DNA of 64,000 nt from DAIOEK01 sp963721445. GTDB taxonomy: Bacteria; Chloroflexota; Anaerolineae; Anaerolineales; Anaerolineaceae. The stretch spans positions 248,001 to 312,000 of the forward strand of contig CAVRIZ010000005.1 of assembly GCA_963721445.1 (NCBI GenBank). Direction: 5' to 3'. Of this stretch, positions 54,046-62,785 are shown one piece after another; positions within the stretch are counted from its first letter, which is position 1, and the number at the start of each line of letters is the position of its first letter. Under the pieces are notes generated by a model. The model searched no databases. It was not told the DNA's origin and saw nothing but the letters and a program-made list of their open reading frames with translations. A program made the position numbers and the translations under genes.

Positions 54046-56106
54046 ATGAAATCCGATCCATCAACGAACACCAAAGCCTGGACTGCAACCCAACTTATTC
54101 CATTTAGCTCGATATTTATTCCTGGTTCCAGCCAGATCATCCAGAAAAAGACCTGGCGGGGCATTTCCATACTGATTTTTACAATTATCCTCGGGTACCT
54201 GGTTGCCTGGTCTTTTGCTAATTTTGAAATTGGAAAGATTAGTATAACCGGTGGAAAATCATTCTCCTGGCTATGGATACCGTTAGTCCTGTTTTATTTA
54301 TGGAATATACAGGACGCGATCTTTATTTCCAGAAATAAAAAATCAACAATCTGGATTGCATTTGTCACTGCAGCTATCATCCTGTATGTGATTGGTTGGT
54401 CAGTCACCGGCGTCAAAATGGAAAGGCTTGTCACCCGGTTTAATGACGCTCGTACGGTCATGAATAAACTGGTTAACCCCGATTTCTTCACCACTCAGGA
54501 GGGAGATAAGGTTGTAGTCTGTGGTTGGAAATGCCTATGGACCTACACAACAGCAAAGATTAAAGGCGTTGAAGGACCAGAGGTCTTTGTCAGCAGCAAT
54601 GTAGGCCAAATCTTTGGCCAGCAAGGGACAATCACAGCCACCTCATGGGATGTCCTTTTTGGCAGAGCCACCAAGAACCAACGCATCCCTGGATTTGAAA
54701 CTGGAAAGATTGTGGAGACCATCGCCATTGGTTTATTGGCGACTCTGTTCTCGACCATCTTAGCTGTGCCGATCAGCTTTTTAGCCGCCCATAACATCAT
54801 GCGACACGTACCGGGCGGTAGTGTGATCTATTATATTTCCCGGACTTTACTGAATATTGTTCGCGCAGTCGATACTGTAGTCTGGGGGTTGATCATCATC
54901 GTCTGGGTGGGCTTAGGCTCGTTTGCAGGTGTCATCGCTCTCACGATCCATTCTATAGCAGCATTGGGAAAACTGTTTTCTGAAGAGATAGAACATATCG
55001 ATCCAGGACCTGTGGAAGCGATCGAATCGACGGGTGGAAATCTTTTTCAGGTCATTCGATACGCCGTCATCCCACAGGTGATTCCATCCTTTCTCTCATT
55101 CACACTTCTTCGCTGGGATATCAATATGCGTTCCGCAACCGTTATTGGTTTCGTGGCTGGCGGAGGCATCGGCTTCTTTGTTTTGGAAACCATCCGGATG
55201 GGCGGGTACCAACAATACGCAGCCGCATTATGGGCAGTCGCTGTGGTGATCATCATTGTGGATTACATCAGCAGCCGCTGGCGTTTTAACATCCTCAAGG
55301 ATCAACCGAAATCAGTAGACAAAATTCCTACCTGGAAGAAAATTCGGAACATTGTTTACATCATTCTTGGGATCGTGGTTTTTCTCTATTGTTGGGAAAT
55401 TACAAAGATAAATCTGAAGAATTTGTTTGATCCCGGTCCGACATTTGGTCGTTTACTAAAAGACTTCGTCTCAATCGACCTCTCTGCAAAGGTTGTGAAC
55501 AATGTCGCCCGTGAAATGATCATTACAACCATGCAGGCGTTGATGGCGACCACATTGGGTGGCATTCTGGCCATTCCATTTAGTTTCCTCGCTGCAAAAA
55601 ACCTGACCGGAAAAAGCAAGTTTCTGATCTGGATATTCTATATAACGAGATCCGTTTTTAATGTCCTTCGCTCGATCGAAGCGTTGCTCTATGTGGCAAT
55701 TTTTGTCTTCTGGGTCGGTATTGGACCATTTGCTGGTATGCTGGCTTTATCGATAACCACATTTGCCTTAATGGGAAAACTATTTTCTGAGGCGATTGAA
55801 AATATTGATCCCGGCCCGATTGAGGCTACCACTGCAACCGGCGCAAATAAGATGCAGACCATCACGTATGCGATTGTGCCGCAGATCGTGCCCCCATTCC
55901 TGTCTTACTTGATCTATCAATGGGATATCAATATCCGCATGGCAACCATCATCGGATTTGCCGGCGGAGGTGGAATTGGATTAACACTTTCCACCTTCTT
56001 TGGAAGTCTCCAGTATCATAAAGCGGGGACGGTGATCTTATTTATTGTTGTTGTCGTGGCAGTCATGGATTTTGCAAGTGCCAAGATCCGCGAGAGATTT
56101 GTATAA
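54046..56106 (+). CDS. phnE: Fused tandem PhnE permease
   Basis: This 686-residue protein joins two PhnE permeases that are usually separate genes (PhnE1/PhnE2). About 130 N-terminal residues form an extra membrane region (SILIFTIILGYLVAWSFANF, WLWIPLVLFYLWNIQDAIF). Permease 1 has ETIAIGLLATLFSTILAVPI and the ATPase-contact EAA loop EEIEHIDPGPVEAIESTGGN. Permease 2 has TMQALMATTLGGILAIPFSF and EAIENIDPGPIEATTATGAN. About 14 helices are likely. It follows phnC by 35 bp. One chain would supply the whole channel of the transporter. Confidence 0.9.
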   Translation: MKSDPSTNTKAWTATQLIPFSSIFIPGSSQIIQKKTWRGISILIFTIILGYLVAWSFANFEIGKISITGGKSFSWLWIPLVLFYLWNIQDAIFISRNKKSTIWIAFVTAAIILYVIGWSVTGVKMERLVTRFNDARTVMNKLVNPDFFTTQEGDKVVVCGWKCLWTYTTAKIKGVEGPEVFVSSNVGQIFGQQGTITATSWDVLFGRATKNQRIPGFETGKIVETIAIGLLATLFSTILAVPISFLAAHNIMRHVPGGSVIYYISRTLLNIVRAVDTVVWGLIIIVWVGLGSFAGVIALTIHSIAALGKLFSEEIEHIDPGPVEAIESTGGNLFQVIRYAVIPQVIPSFLSFTLLRWDINMRSATVIGFVAGGGIGFFVLETIRMGGYQQYAAALWAVAVVIIIVDYISSRWRFNILKDQPKSVDKIPTWKKIRNIVYIILGIVVFLYCWEITKINLKNLFDPGPTFGRLLKDFVSIDLSAKVVNNVAREMIITTMQALMATTLGGILAIPFSFLAAKNLTGKSKFLIWIFYITRSVFNVLRSIEALLYVAIFVFWVGIGPFAGMLALSITTFALMGKLFSEAIENIDPGPIEATTATGANKMQTITYAIVPQIVPPFLSYLIYQWDINIRMATIIGFAGGGGIGLTLSTFFGSLQYHKAGTVILFIVVVVAVMDFASAKIRERFV

Positions 56107-56146
56107 TTTCTAATTAATCAAATACTGTTCATTCTGTAGACTTATG

Positions 56147-56180
56147 CTTGGGAATATATTCTTTTAGGAGTGTTCCCAAG
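56147..56180. other. Inverted repeat downstream of phnE
   Basis: CTTGGGAA (56147-56154) and TTCCCAAG (56173-56180) are perfect inverted arms with an 18 bp spacer. No T run follows, so this is a weak terminator candidate. It could instead be a binding site ahead of the FW lipoprotein gene. Confidence 0.35.
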
Positions 56181-56273
56181 TCTTAGTATGTATATTCAAA
56201 GACAATGGGTATAAAGCTTCAACAGTGCTTATAAAAGTGATATTCAAAATGCGGTAGAATTGGGTAGAACGTT

Positions 56274-57284
56274 ATGAAAAGAACAGTCTACCTTCTTCTG
56301 CTATTATTATTGGCCGGGTGCAATTTCCCTTTCCGGTCAAAAATCACGCCGACCCCAAATATCACGCAGGCTTATGAGACTATCGTCGCGCAAATGGGCA
56401 CGATGCAGGCTTCCGGGACTGGCTTACCCATCTCTACACCCATACCTGGAATCACAACTACAACCCTTCCTGGCACGCTATTTCCAACCTTGCCCATAAA
56501 TACAGCCTTACCCTCCACCCAACTCGTACCGACCCAGATATGTGATCGGGTATTGCCCGGGAATCCGATTGATGTGACCATCCCTGATGATACCAACATT
56601 GTGGCTGGAGAAGGATTTACCAAAACCTGGCGGTTGCAAAATGGTGGAGCATGTTCCTGAACTCGTGAGTACAAACTGGTATGGGTATCCGGCGAGCGGA
56701 TGGCAGATGTGGATGTGTATCCTCTCCCTCAAGCCGTACCCCCCGGTCAGACAACAGACCTAAGTCTGGATATGATTGCTCCCGCGACAAGTGGAACCTA
56801 TCAATCTAACTGGATGTTACAGAATGCTAACGGCGTCTTTTTTGGCATCGGACCCAACGGTAAATCTCCATTCTGGGTGAAGATCATTGTCCAACCGAAG
56901 GGAACCCCAACACCTCAGCCATCAGCAACAGCCATCCAGCCTGGGGTTGTATTCTCGGGCGTTGTGACTTTATTGAATGGTCAATCCATCAATCTCTCAA
57001 ACGGGAATATATCCAACGATACCAACCTGGACCTCTCTATGAAATTGGGTGAGATATCCGCAACGAATTCGTCCGCGTTCTCCTCGGTTTTAAATAATCC
57101 GCCCGATTATTCGATCTGCAAGAATCAATCATATACAGGTAATGCCATTGCTCTTACTGAAAGCAATCTCTACACATATTTTTGTGGCAAGAATAGCCGT
57201 AACCAGCTGAGTACAATCCAGATATTAGGATACACTACTGACGCTACCTTGACTCTCGAGATTCAAACCTGGGGCGCCGAGTAA
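56274..57284 (+). CDS. FW/Nbr1-domain lipoprotein interrupted by one in-frame TGA
   Basis: This lipoprotein (lipobox LLAGC) has a Thr/Pro linker and an Nbr1/FW Ig-like domain: IDVTIPDDTNIVAGEGFTKT, WRLQNGGACS, then TGA at 56658-56660, then TREYKLVWVSGERM, PATSGTYQSNWMLQNANGVF and FWVKIIV. The stop stands exactly where the family has the Trp of CxW, so TGG became TGA. The frame is otherwise open to 57284 and codes for about 336 residues, including a C-terminal domain (VFSGVVTLLNGQSINLSNGN and so on) of unknown type. It may be a sequence error or a recent nonsense mutation. The next gene, rsmI, starts one base later. Confidence 0.78.
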
Positions 57285-57285
57285 A

Positions 57286-58104
57286 ATGGGGACGTTGTAT
57301 CTTGTCGCCACCCCGATCGGAAATCTTGAAGACATCACATTGCGGGCAATCAAGGTATTAAAACAAGTCGATCTGATCGCAGCGGAAGATACACGTACCA
57401 CCAGGGCGCTCCTATCTCATTACAATATTCACACCCGGTTAATCAGCAATCACAGAATCAATGAGCAGAAAAACGCACAGCACCTGCTCGAATTATTGGC
57501 AGATAAAAACATCGCACTTGTGTCGGATGCCGGCACTCCGATAATTAATGATCCTGGATATTTATTGGTTAGAGCAGCGATCGAAGCCGGGATAAAGATT
57601 GTGCCAATTCCGGGTGTTTCGTCCCCGATCACTGCCCTGAGTGTATCCGGCTTGCCTGCAGATGAATTTACCTTTATAGGTTATCTTCCTCGTAAATCGT
57701 CTGAAAGACGGATGCTTCTCGAAAAATACAAAAACACTCGCACTACGATCATTTTGCTTGAAACACCCCACCGGATCATTCCTGCCCTGGAAGATATGCT
57801 AAAGTCCTGGGGGAATCGGAACATTGCAGTCTGCAGGGAGATGACCAAATTGTTTGAGGAAATTCAACGGGGGTCGTTCGAGGAAATCCTGCAGCATTTT
57901 CATAATCATCCGCCGTTGGGAGAATTCACCCTGGTGGTAGAGGGTAATCACGAATCAGTCACCTGGGGTGACGAAAAGATTTTACAAGAAATAAAAGCAG
58001 AATTATTAACCGGGGAAAAGCCCTCCGTACTGGCTGGCAGGATAGCAGATGCATCTGGTCACTCAAAGAAGGAAATTTACCGGCTTATCGAGTCATTAAA
58101 ATAA
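57286..58104 (+). CDS. rsmI: 16S rRNA 2'-O-methyltransferase RsmI
   Basis: This 272-residue tetrapyrrole-methylase-fold enzyme 2'-O-methylates C1402 of 16S rRNA. It starts MGTLYLVATPIGNLEDITLR, with AAEDTRTTRALLSHYNI, VSDAGTPIINDPGYLLVRAA, PIPGVSSPITALSVSGLP and the basic FIGYLPRKSSERR. It begins 1 base after the FW lipoprotein stop and is 18 bases before the isomerase gene. Confidence 0.96.
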   Translation: MGTLYLVATPIGNLEDITLRAIKVLKQVDLIAAEDTRTTRALLSHYNIHTRLISNHRINEQKNAQHLLELLADKNIALVSDAGTPIINDPGYLLVRAAIEAGIKIVPIPGVSSPITALSVSGLPADEFTFIGYLPRKSSERRMLLEKYKNTRTTIILLETPHRIIPALEDMLKSWGNRNIAVCREMTKLFEEIQRGSFEEILQHFHNHPPLGEFTLVVEGNHESVTWGDEKILQEIKAELLTGEKPSVLAGRIADASGHSKKEIYRLIESLK

Positions 58105-58122
58105 TCATTCACGGGAGGAAAT

Positions 58123-59196
58123 ATGAATCTTGACGATCTATCCAGCTATGCACAATTTGACCCTGCTGATATGCTCCAGGATATTACTGCACTGCCCGAT
58201 CAGCTTGAAAGTGGATTTCGAAACGCTTCCGAACAGATCCTTCGGTTTCAACCATTTCCGGAAATTCGACAGGTTTTGATCACTGGAATGGGGGGCTCCG
58301 CGATAGCGGGTGACCTGGCCGCTGCGTACATCCAACCTTTCTGCAAAGTGCCGGTCCAGGTGTTGCGGGATTATGATCTGCCCGGGTGGGTGGATGCACA
58401 GCATACTCTCGTGATCGCTTCTTCACACTCGGGCGGTACCGAGGAAACCCTATCTGTTGTATCGCAGGTACGGAAAATTGGTGCGCCATTTATTGGTGTG
58501 ACAACGGGCGGGCAACTTCAGAAGATTTGTTTGGACTCAGGCGCTCCAGTATTAACGTTCGTCCATAAAGGGCAGCCCCGCGCCGCTGTTGGTTTCTCCT
58601 TCGCAAATGTTTTGGCTATCTTAGCTCACCATCATCTGATCCCTGATCCATCCAAAGATATTCAGACCGCGGTCGAATCGATGCGCGCCCAACAGGCCTT
58701 CCTTGCCCCGTCTGTGCCTGTTCATCAGAATCCAGCCAAGCGTTTGGCGGGACAGATGGTGGGACGAAGTGTGACCATCATGGGTTCGGGATACCTTGCG
58801 CCGCTGTCTCGAAGGTGGAAAGGACAGTTCAATGAGTTGGCTAAAATTTGGGCTGCCTATGATGTCCTACCCGAAGCCTGCCACAATACCATCGCAGGGT
58901 CGCAATCCCCGGATGCCGCGATCTCTTCGACCTTCGTCCTCTTCCTGAATTCAAAATTGGATCATCCCCGCAACCAGAAACGCTCCCAGCTCATCCAAAA
59001 ACACCTGATGGTCCAGGGGTTTGTGACTGATTTGCTGTCCATCCGGGGCGAGACACCCATCGAGATCATATGGAATGCGCTGAATTTTGGAGACTATGCC
59101 GCCTATTATTTAGCCCTGTTATATGAAGTGGACCCGACCCCGATTGAAGCCATACAGGGGTTCAAAAAAGAGTTGGGCGAATATCGAATACCTTAG
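58123..59196 (+). CDS. Bifunctional phosphoglucose/phosphomannose isomerase
   Basis: This 357-residue SIS-domain isomerase interconverts glucose-6-P or mannose-6-P with fructose-6-P. The first SIS domain has LITGMGGSAIAGDLAAAYI and VIASSHSGGTEETLSVVSQV with the sugar-phosphate Ser/Thr loop. The active-site block is QFNELAKIWAAYDVLPEACH, with the Glu and His bases, then NTIAGSQSP. The length and order match archaeal and Chloroflexota PGI/PMI. With manC it would lead to GDP-mannose. A GGGAGG site precedes the ATG at 58123. Confidence 0.92.
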   Translation: MNLDDLSSYAQFDPADMLQDITALPDQLESGFRNASEQILRFQPFPEIRQVLITGMGGSAIAGDLAAAYIQPFCKVPVQVLRDYDLPGWVDAQHTLVIASSHSGGTEETLSVVSQVRKIGAPFIGVTTGGQLQKICLDSGAPVLTFVHKGQPRAAVGFSFANVLAILAHHHLIPDPSKDIQTAVESMRAQQAFLAPSVPVHQNPAKRLAGQMVGRSVTIMGSGYLAPLSRRWKGQFNELAKIWAAYDVLPEACHNTIAGSQSPDAAISSTFVLFLNSKLDHPRNQKRSQLIQKHLMVQGFVTDLLSIRGETPIEIIWNALNFGDYAAYYLALLYEVDPTPIEAIQGFKKELGEYRIP

Positions 59197-59214
59197 TCCA
59201 CTAAAACAAGGTTA

Positions 59215-59223
59215 TGGTATAAT
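59215..59223 (+). promoter_or_regulatory. Extended -10 promoter of tRNA-Ser
   Basis: TGGTATAAT (59215-59223) is a perfect -10 with an extended TGn. The -35 is poor. Start is expected at about 59230, nine bases before the mature tRNA. Confidence 0.55.
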
Positions 59224-59238
59224 ACCGCGCAGCAAAAA

Positions 59239-59325
59239 GGAGAGGTCGCATAGTCTGGCCGAGTGCGCTCGCTTGGAAAGCGGGTATATCGCAAGGTATC
59301 GTGGGTTCGAATCCCACCCTCTCCG
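59239..59325 (+). tRNA. tRNA-Ser (anticodon GGA)
   Basis: This 87-nt class II tRNA has acceptor arms GGAGAGG (59239-59245) and CCTCTCC (59318-59324) with discriminator G. The anticodon stem CTCGC/GCGGG (59268-59272, 59280-59284) encloses TTGGAAA, with GGA at 59275-59277. A long variable arm (TATATCGCAAGGTATC) marks it as serine. The T loop GTTCGAATC is canonical. CCA is not encoded, consistent with the cca gene at 47 kb. Confidence 0.95.
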
Positions 59326-59340
59326 CTAACAGATCGCTCG

Positions 59341-59375
59341 AACAGAACCAGTTGAACCGGTTCTGTTTTTCTTTT
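59341..59375 (+). terminator. Terminator after tRNA-Ser
   Basis: AACAGAACC (59341-59349) pairs with GGTTCTGTT (59359-59367), followed by TTTCTTTTG. It ends the tRNA transcript before the clostripain-like gene. Confidence 0.85.
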
Positions 59376-59464
59376 GTCTTCCCGGGTTCGTACTGGGCTT
59401 GAACTTGGCGATGATTCCCTTTATTCTTAGTAAAAGACATCTTACAAGTAGGGGTTAGTAAACT

Positions 59465-62044
59465 ATGAAAAATCCATTCAAACGGACATTATTATTTCAA
59501 CTAGAAATTTCCAACTATCAGAGGTTAACAGAACCATTTTTATTCCCCGCTGCATCAGGGAATTATTTTAGACAACAAAATCCGGAAGAAGTGGAAGCCA
59601 AACGCCGGCGACAATCCGGGGATGGAAAACCTGTGTCTCCACGGCGAGCAGAAGCGCCTTCCCGAGGAAGGGATGACCAGGATCGAAGTAGCGGATCCTC
59701 CTTTGGGGGAGGAGGCTCTTCCTCTGGTGGTGGAAATTATCAAATACCTTCCGGTGGTGGCTCCGGGCGAGGAATGCGATTGCCTATTTGGGCGGTGATC
59801 GAAATCATCATTTTGTATTTCGTCTTTCGTATGTTTAGTGGAGGCCAACCCACCAGCGAAACACCGGGGTTTATCCAGGAGGAACCCACCCAGGAATCGT
59901 TCAATCTGGCGCCTACAACCGAATATCAAGTCCAACCTACCTTCAAACCGGCAGCCACAAAAAGACCGTCTACCAATATCTCCGGGCAAAAATGGTTGAT
60001 CATGCTTTATCAAGATGCGGACGATAAGATCCTTGAGCAGGATATCATGATGGATCTGAACGAAGTGGAGAAAGTGGGTTCCACCGATCAGGTTCAGATC
60101 GTCAGCCAGACAGATCGGTACGATGGTGGGTATTCCGGCGATGGAAACTGGTCAACTGCGCGCCGATATTTGATCGAAAAAGATGATGACCTCCTGAGAT
60201 TAAACTCCCCTGTCCTCGAAGATCTGGGTGAAGTCAATATGGCGGACGGCAATACTCTGGTGGATTTTGTCGGTTGGGCTGTGGATCAATACCCGGCGGA
60301 TAAATATGTCCTGATTTTATCTGACCATGGGATGGGGTGGCCGGGTGGATGGAGCGATGCATCCGTTCGGTCAAAAGATCCGGCGAATGTCCCAATCACC
60401 TCAGCCATCGGTGACAATATCTTCCTCATGGAGTTGGACAAAGCACTCAATGGGATCGTCAAACAAACCGGCATCGGCAAATTTGAAATGATCGGGTTGG
60501 ATGCCTGCCTTATGAGTGAACTGGAGGTCCTGACCACCCTGGAGCCATACGCACATTATGCTGTTGCCTCACAGGAGACAGAACCGGGTATAGGATGGGC
60601 TTACACCAGTTTCCTGGAAAACCTGGTATCCAATCCGGGGATTGATGGGTCAGAGTTAGGCCGACTGATCGTGGATAGCTATGTTAGCGAAGATCAACGT
60701 CTCTTGGATGATCGGGCCAGAGCTGATTTTCTGGGACAAAGCTCCCCCATGAGCAGTCTGTTCGGAGGCGGGGTAGTCATGTCGGCCGCCCAAATTCGCG
60801 AACAGCTCGAACGTGATATCACACTCACGGCAGTGGACCTATCCCAGATACCTGACCTGAATCAACAGGTCAATCAACTCGCGTACGAATTACAGGGAGA
60901 ACAACAGAACTTTGTAGCACGAGCCAGGAGTTATGCCCAATCCTATACCAGTGTTTGGGGTAGTGATGTCCCGCCCTCCTATATTGATCTGGGTAATTTT
61001 GCTCAATTATTGATCAACGAGAATTCAAATCAGACGGTCATCAACGCAGCGGATCGGGTAATTCAGGCGATCAACAATAGCGTAATTGTGGAGAAACACG
61101 GCAGACGCAAACCCGGATCGACTGGAATCTCAATCTACTTCCCTAATTCAGCCTTGTATGGAAATCGAATAGCCGGCGCGGCTTCGTATACGAAAGTCGC
61201 CAATCGTTTTTCCCAAACTTCCGTTTGGGACGATTTCCTGGCTTTCCACTATACGAATCGCCAGTTTGAAAAGACCGATACGATCCCGGTAGAACCTTCT
61301 GCTGGATTGACGGTCCGTGGACCAGGAGCCGGTAGTATTGAGATCTCTCCGATCACGCTTTCTTCCAATGTAACAGCCCAAGATTCTCCTGTCAAATTGA
61401 CCGCCACGATTTCAGGTGATCAGATCGGCTATGTGTATCTGTATGTGGGGTATTACGATCAAACCAGCAACTCGATCCTCGCCCTGGATACGGACTACCT
61501 GGAGAGCACGGATACAAGAGAAGCCGATGGTGTCTTCTATCCTGTCTGGCCGCAGGGATCACCCTTCAATCTTTCCGTTACATGGGAACCAACCGTATTT
61601 GAGATCGGTGATGGAACGAGATCAGAAACGGTGTTACTTAATCCGCAATCTTATGGAGCGACCAGCGAGGATGCGGTATATACTGTGGATGGAGTATACA
61701 CGTTCCAGGATAGTGGAGAACAGCGTCATTCGAGGTTGTACTTCAGTCAGGGGAAACTGCGGCAAGTATTCGGATTTACCGACCAGGAAGGTGTCGGTGC
61801 GCCTTCTGAGATCTATCCAGCGCAGGGTGATACATTCACCATTCAACAAAAATGGTCCGATCTCGATCAGAGTGGAAACATCGTCGATACGACTGTTCTG
61901 GATGGTCAAACTTTGATCTTTGGTCAAGCCATGTTCACCTGGGAAGAAGTGTATGCGGCACCTGGCGAGTACGTGATCGGATACCTGGTCAAAGATATGG
62001 ATGGAAACTCCAACCAGACTTTAACTCGCGTAACAGTTCGATAA
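59465..62044 (+). CDS. Clostripain-like (C11) cysteine peptidase, membrane-anchored
   Basis: This 859-residue protein has a basic Arg/Lys and Gly/Ser-rich cytoplasmic N-terminus (about residues 40-100), a single helix (LPIWAVIEIIILYFVFRMF), a Pro/Thr/Glu linker and a C11 peptidase domain starting KWLIMLYQDADDKILEQDIM. The catalytic His is in YVLILSDHGMGWPGGW and the Cys in MIGLDACLMSELEVLTTL, with ASQETEPGIGWAY as the next family block. About 230 C-terminal residues form beta-sandwich-like domains (EISPITLSSNVTAQDSPVKL, then FTWEEVYAAPGEYVIGYLVK). It is probably an extracytoplasmic, calcium-dependent Arg/Lys-specific protease; activity is inferred. Confidence 0.88.
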   Translation: MKNPFKRTLLFQLEISNYQRLTEPFLFPAASGNYFRQQNPEEVEAKRRRQSGDGKPVSPRRAEAPSRGRDDQDRSSGSSFGGGGSSSGGGNYQIPSGGGSGRGMRLPIWAVIEIIILYFVFRMFSGGQPTSETPGFIQEEPTQESFNLAPTTEYQVQPTFKPAATKRPSTNISGQKWLIMLYQDADDKILEQDIMMDLNEVEKVGSTDQVQIVSQTDRYDGGYSGDGNWSTARRYLIEKDDDLLRLNSPVLEDLGEVNMADGNTLVDFVGWAVDQYPADKYVLILSDHGMGWPGGWSDASVRSKDPANVPITSAIGDNIFLMELDKALNGIVKQTGIGKFEMIGLDACLMSELEVLTTLEPYAHYAVASQETEPGIGWAYTSFLENLVSNPGIDGSELGRLIVDSYVSEDQRLLDDRARADFLGQSSPMSSLFGGGVVMSAAQIREQLERDITLTAVDLSQIPDLNQQVNQLAYELQGEQQNFVARARSYAQSYTSVWGSDVPPSYIDLGNFAQLLINENSNQTVINAADRVIQAINNSVIVEKHGRRKPGSTGISIYFPNSALYGNRIAGAASYTKVANRFSQTSVWDDFLAFHYTNRQFEKTDTIPVEPSAGLTVRGPGAGSIEISPITLSSNVTAQDSPVKLTATISGDQIGYVYLYVGYYDQTSNSILALDTDYLESTDTREADGVFYPVWPQGSPFNLSVTWEPTVFEIGDGTRSETVLLNPQSYGATSEDAVYTVDGVYTFQDSGEQRHSRLYFSQGKLRQVFGFTDQEGVGAPSEIYPAQGDTFTIQQKWSDLDQSGNIVDTTVLDGQTLIFGQAMFTWEEVYAAPGEYVIGYLVKDMDGNSNQTLTRVTVR

Positions 62045-62080
62045 ATTTGTCGTATTGCTGACGAAAAAGGGAAAAAGCAC

Positions 62081-62710
62081 CTATAGATTTATTGTGTGAT
62101 CAGTTACTAACGGTTTGATCAGCATTTGGTTGAGGATATGGATCAGAATCAGCTTCAACGGCATTTTGTCCAGAATCTGATGCGAGATCTGACCTTCCAT
62201 CAGGAGGCTGCAAAATCCATGCACCGCGCTCCAAATTCCCTGAGCGGTCAGGATGGCATCTCCTGGTTTAAGGATGCCAGATTCCTGGCAGCGTTTGACG
62301 ATCTCTACAACCAGGGCAAAGTTTTTCTGTGACTCTATAACAAACTCTGGATACACTTTCTCCTGTTCCAGGATGCCAGAAAACATCACTTTGAACAAGC
62401 TCTGGTTTTGATTGGAAAAATCCACATACACCCAGGCGGCTTCGAGTAATTGCCTGGAAGGATCATTCGAATAAGCTTGACTCACCCGGGAAATCCCTGC
62501 ATACAATTCTTTAAACCCCTCGGTCGAGATGGCTGCGATGAGCGACTGTTTATCGGTAAAATGTGCATACGGCGCCGCATGACTTACACCCGCTTTAAGT
62601 GCCACCTTTCTCAGGGTGAGGCCACTCAAGCCTTCCTGATCGAGGATTTTCAGCCCGGCCTCAACCAACGCATTTTTTAAATCCCCATGATGATATTTCT
62701 TTGATTCCAT
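62081..62710 (-). CDS. TetR-family transcriptional regulator
   Basis: The start at 62710 gives 209 residues: MESKKYHHGDLKNALVEAGL. The helix-turn-helix is LTLRKVALKAGVSHAAPYAH, followed by FTDKQSLIAAISTEGFKEL. The C-terminal ligand domain has ACVYVDFSNQNQSLFKVM-like text, and VHGFCSLLMEG is typical of the TetR_C_33 (AcrR-like WHG) group. It is divergent from the aldolase gene, with two palindromic sites between that also cover its own promoter, so autoregulation is likely. The inducer is unknown. Confidence 0.92.
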   Translation of the reverse strand: MESKKYHHGDLKNALVEAGLKILDQEGLSGLTLRKVALKAGVSHAAPYAHFTDKQSLIAAISTEGFKELYAGISRVSQAYSNDPSRQLLEAAWVYVDFSNQNQSLFKVMFSGILEQEKVYPEFVIESQKNFALVVEIVKRCQESGILKPGDAILTAQGIWSAVHGFCSLLMEGQISHQILDKMPLKLILIHILNQMLIKPLVTDHTINL

Positions 62711-62721
62711 AAGCATCCCAT

Positions 62722-62765
62722 CTTGACACTGTCAAGATTTTATTCTATTATCTTTACAGTGTCAA
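62722..62765. promoter_or_regulatory. Divergent promoters with two palindromic operators
   Basis: Operator 1, CTTGACACTGTCAAG (62722-62736), is a perfect palindrome. Operator 2, TTTACAGTGTCAA (62753-62765), has one mismatch. Plus-strand promoter: TTGACA 62723-62728, 17 bp, TATTAT 62746-62751. Minus-strand promoter: TTGACA 62760-62765, 17 bp, TAAAAT 62737-62742. Each operator contains one -35 and covers the other promoter's start, so one repressor could shut both genes. Confidence 0.8.
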
Positions 62766-62785
62766 TTTTACAGGAGAGTGACCTC

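Noticed and set aside
56658..56660. TGA read as tryptophan (altered genetic code)
   Set aside because: Other genes end normally at TGA, for example recA, E1-beta and greA, so the code is standard.
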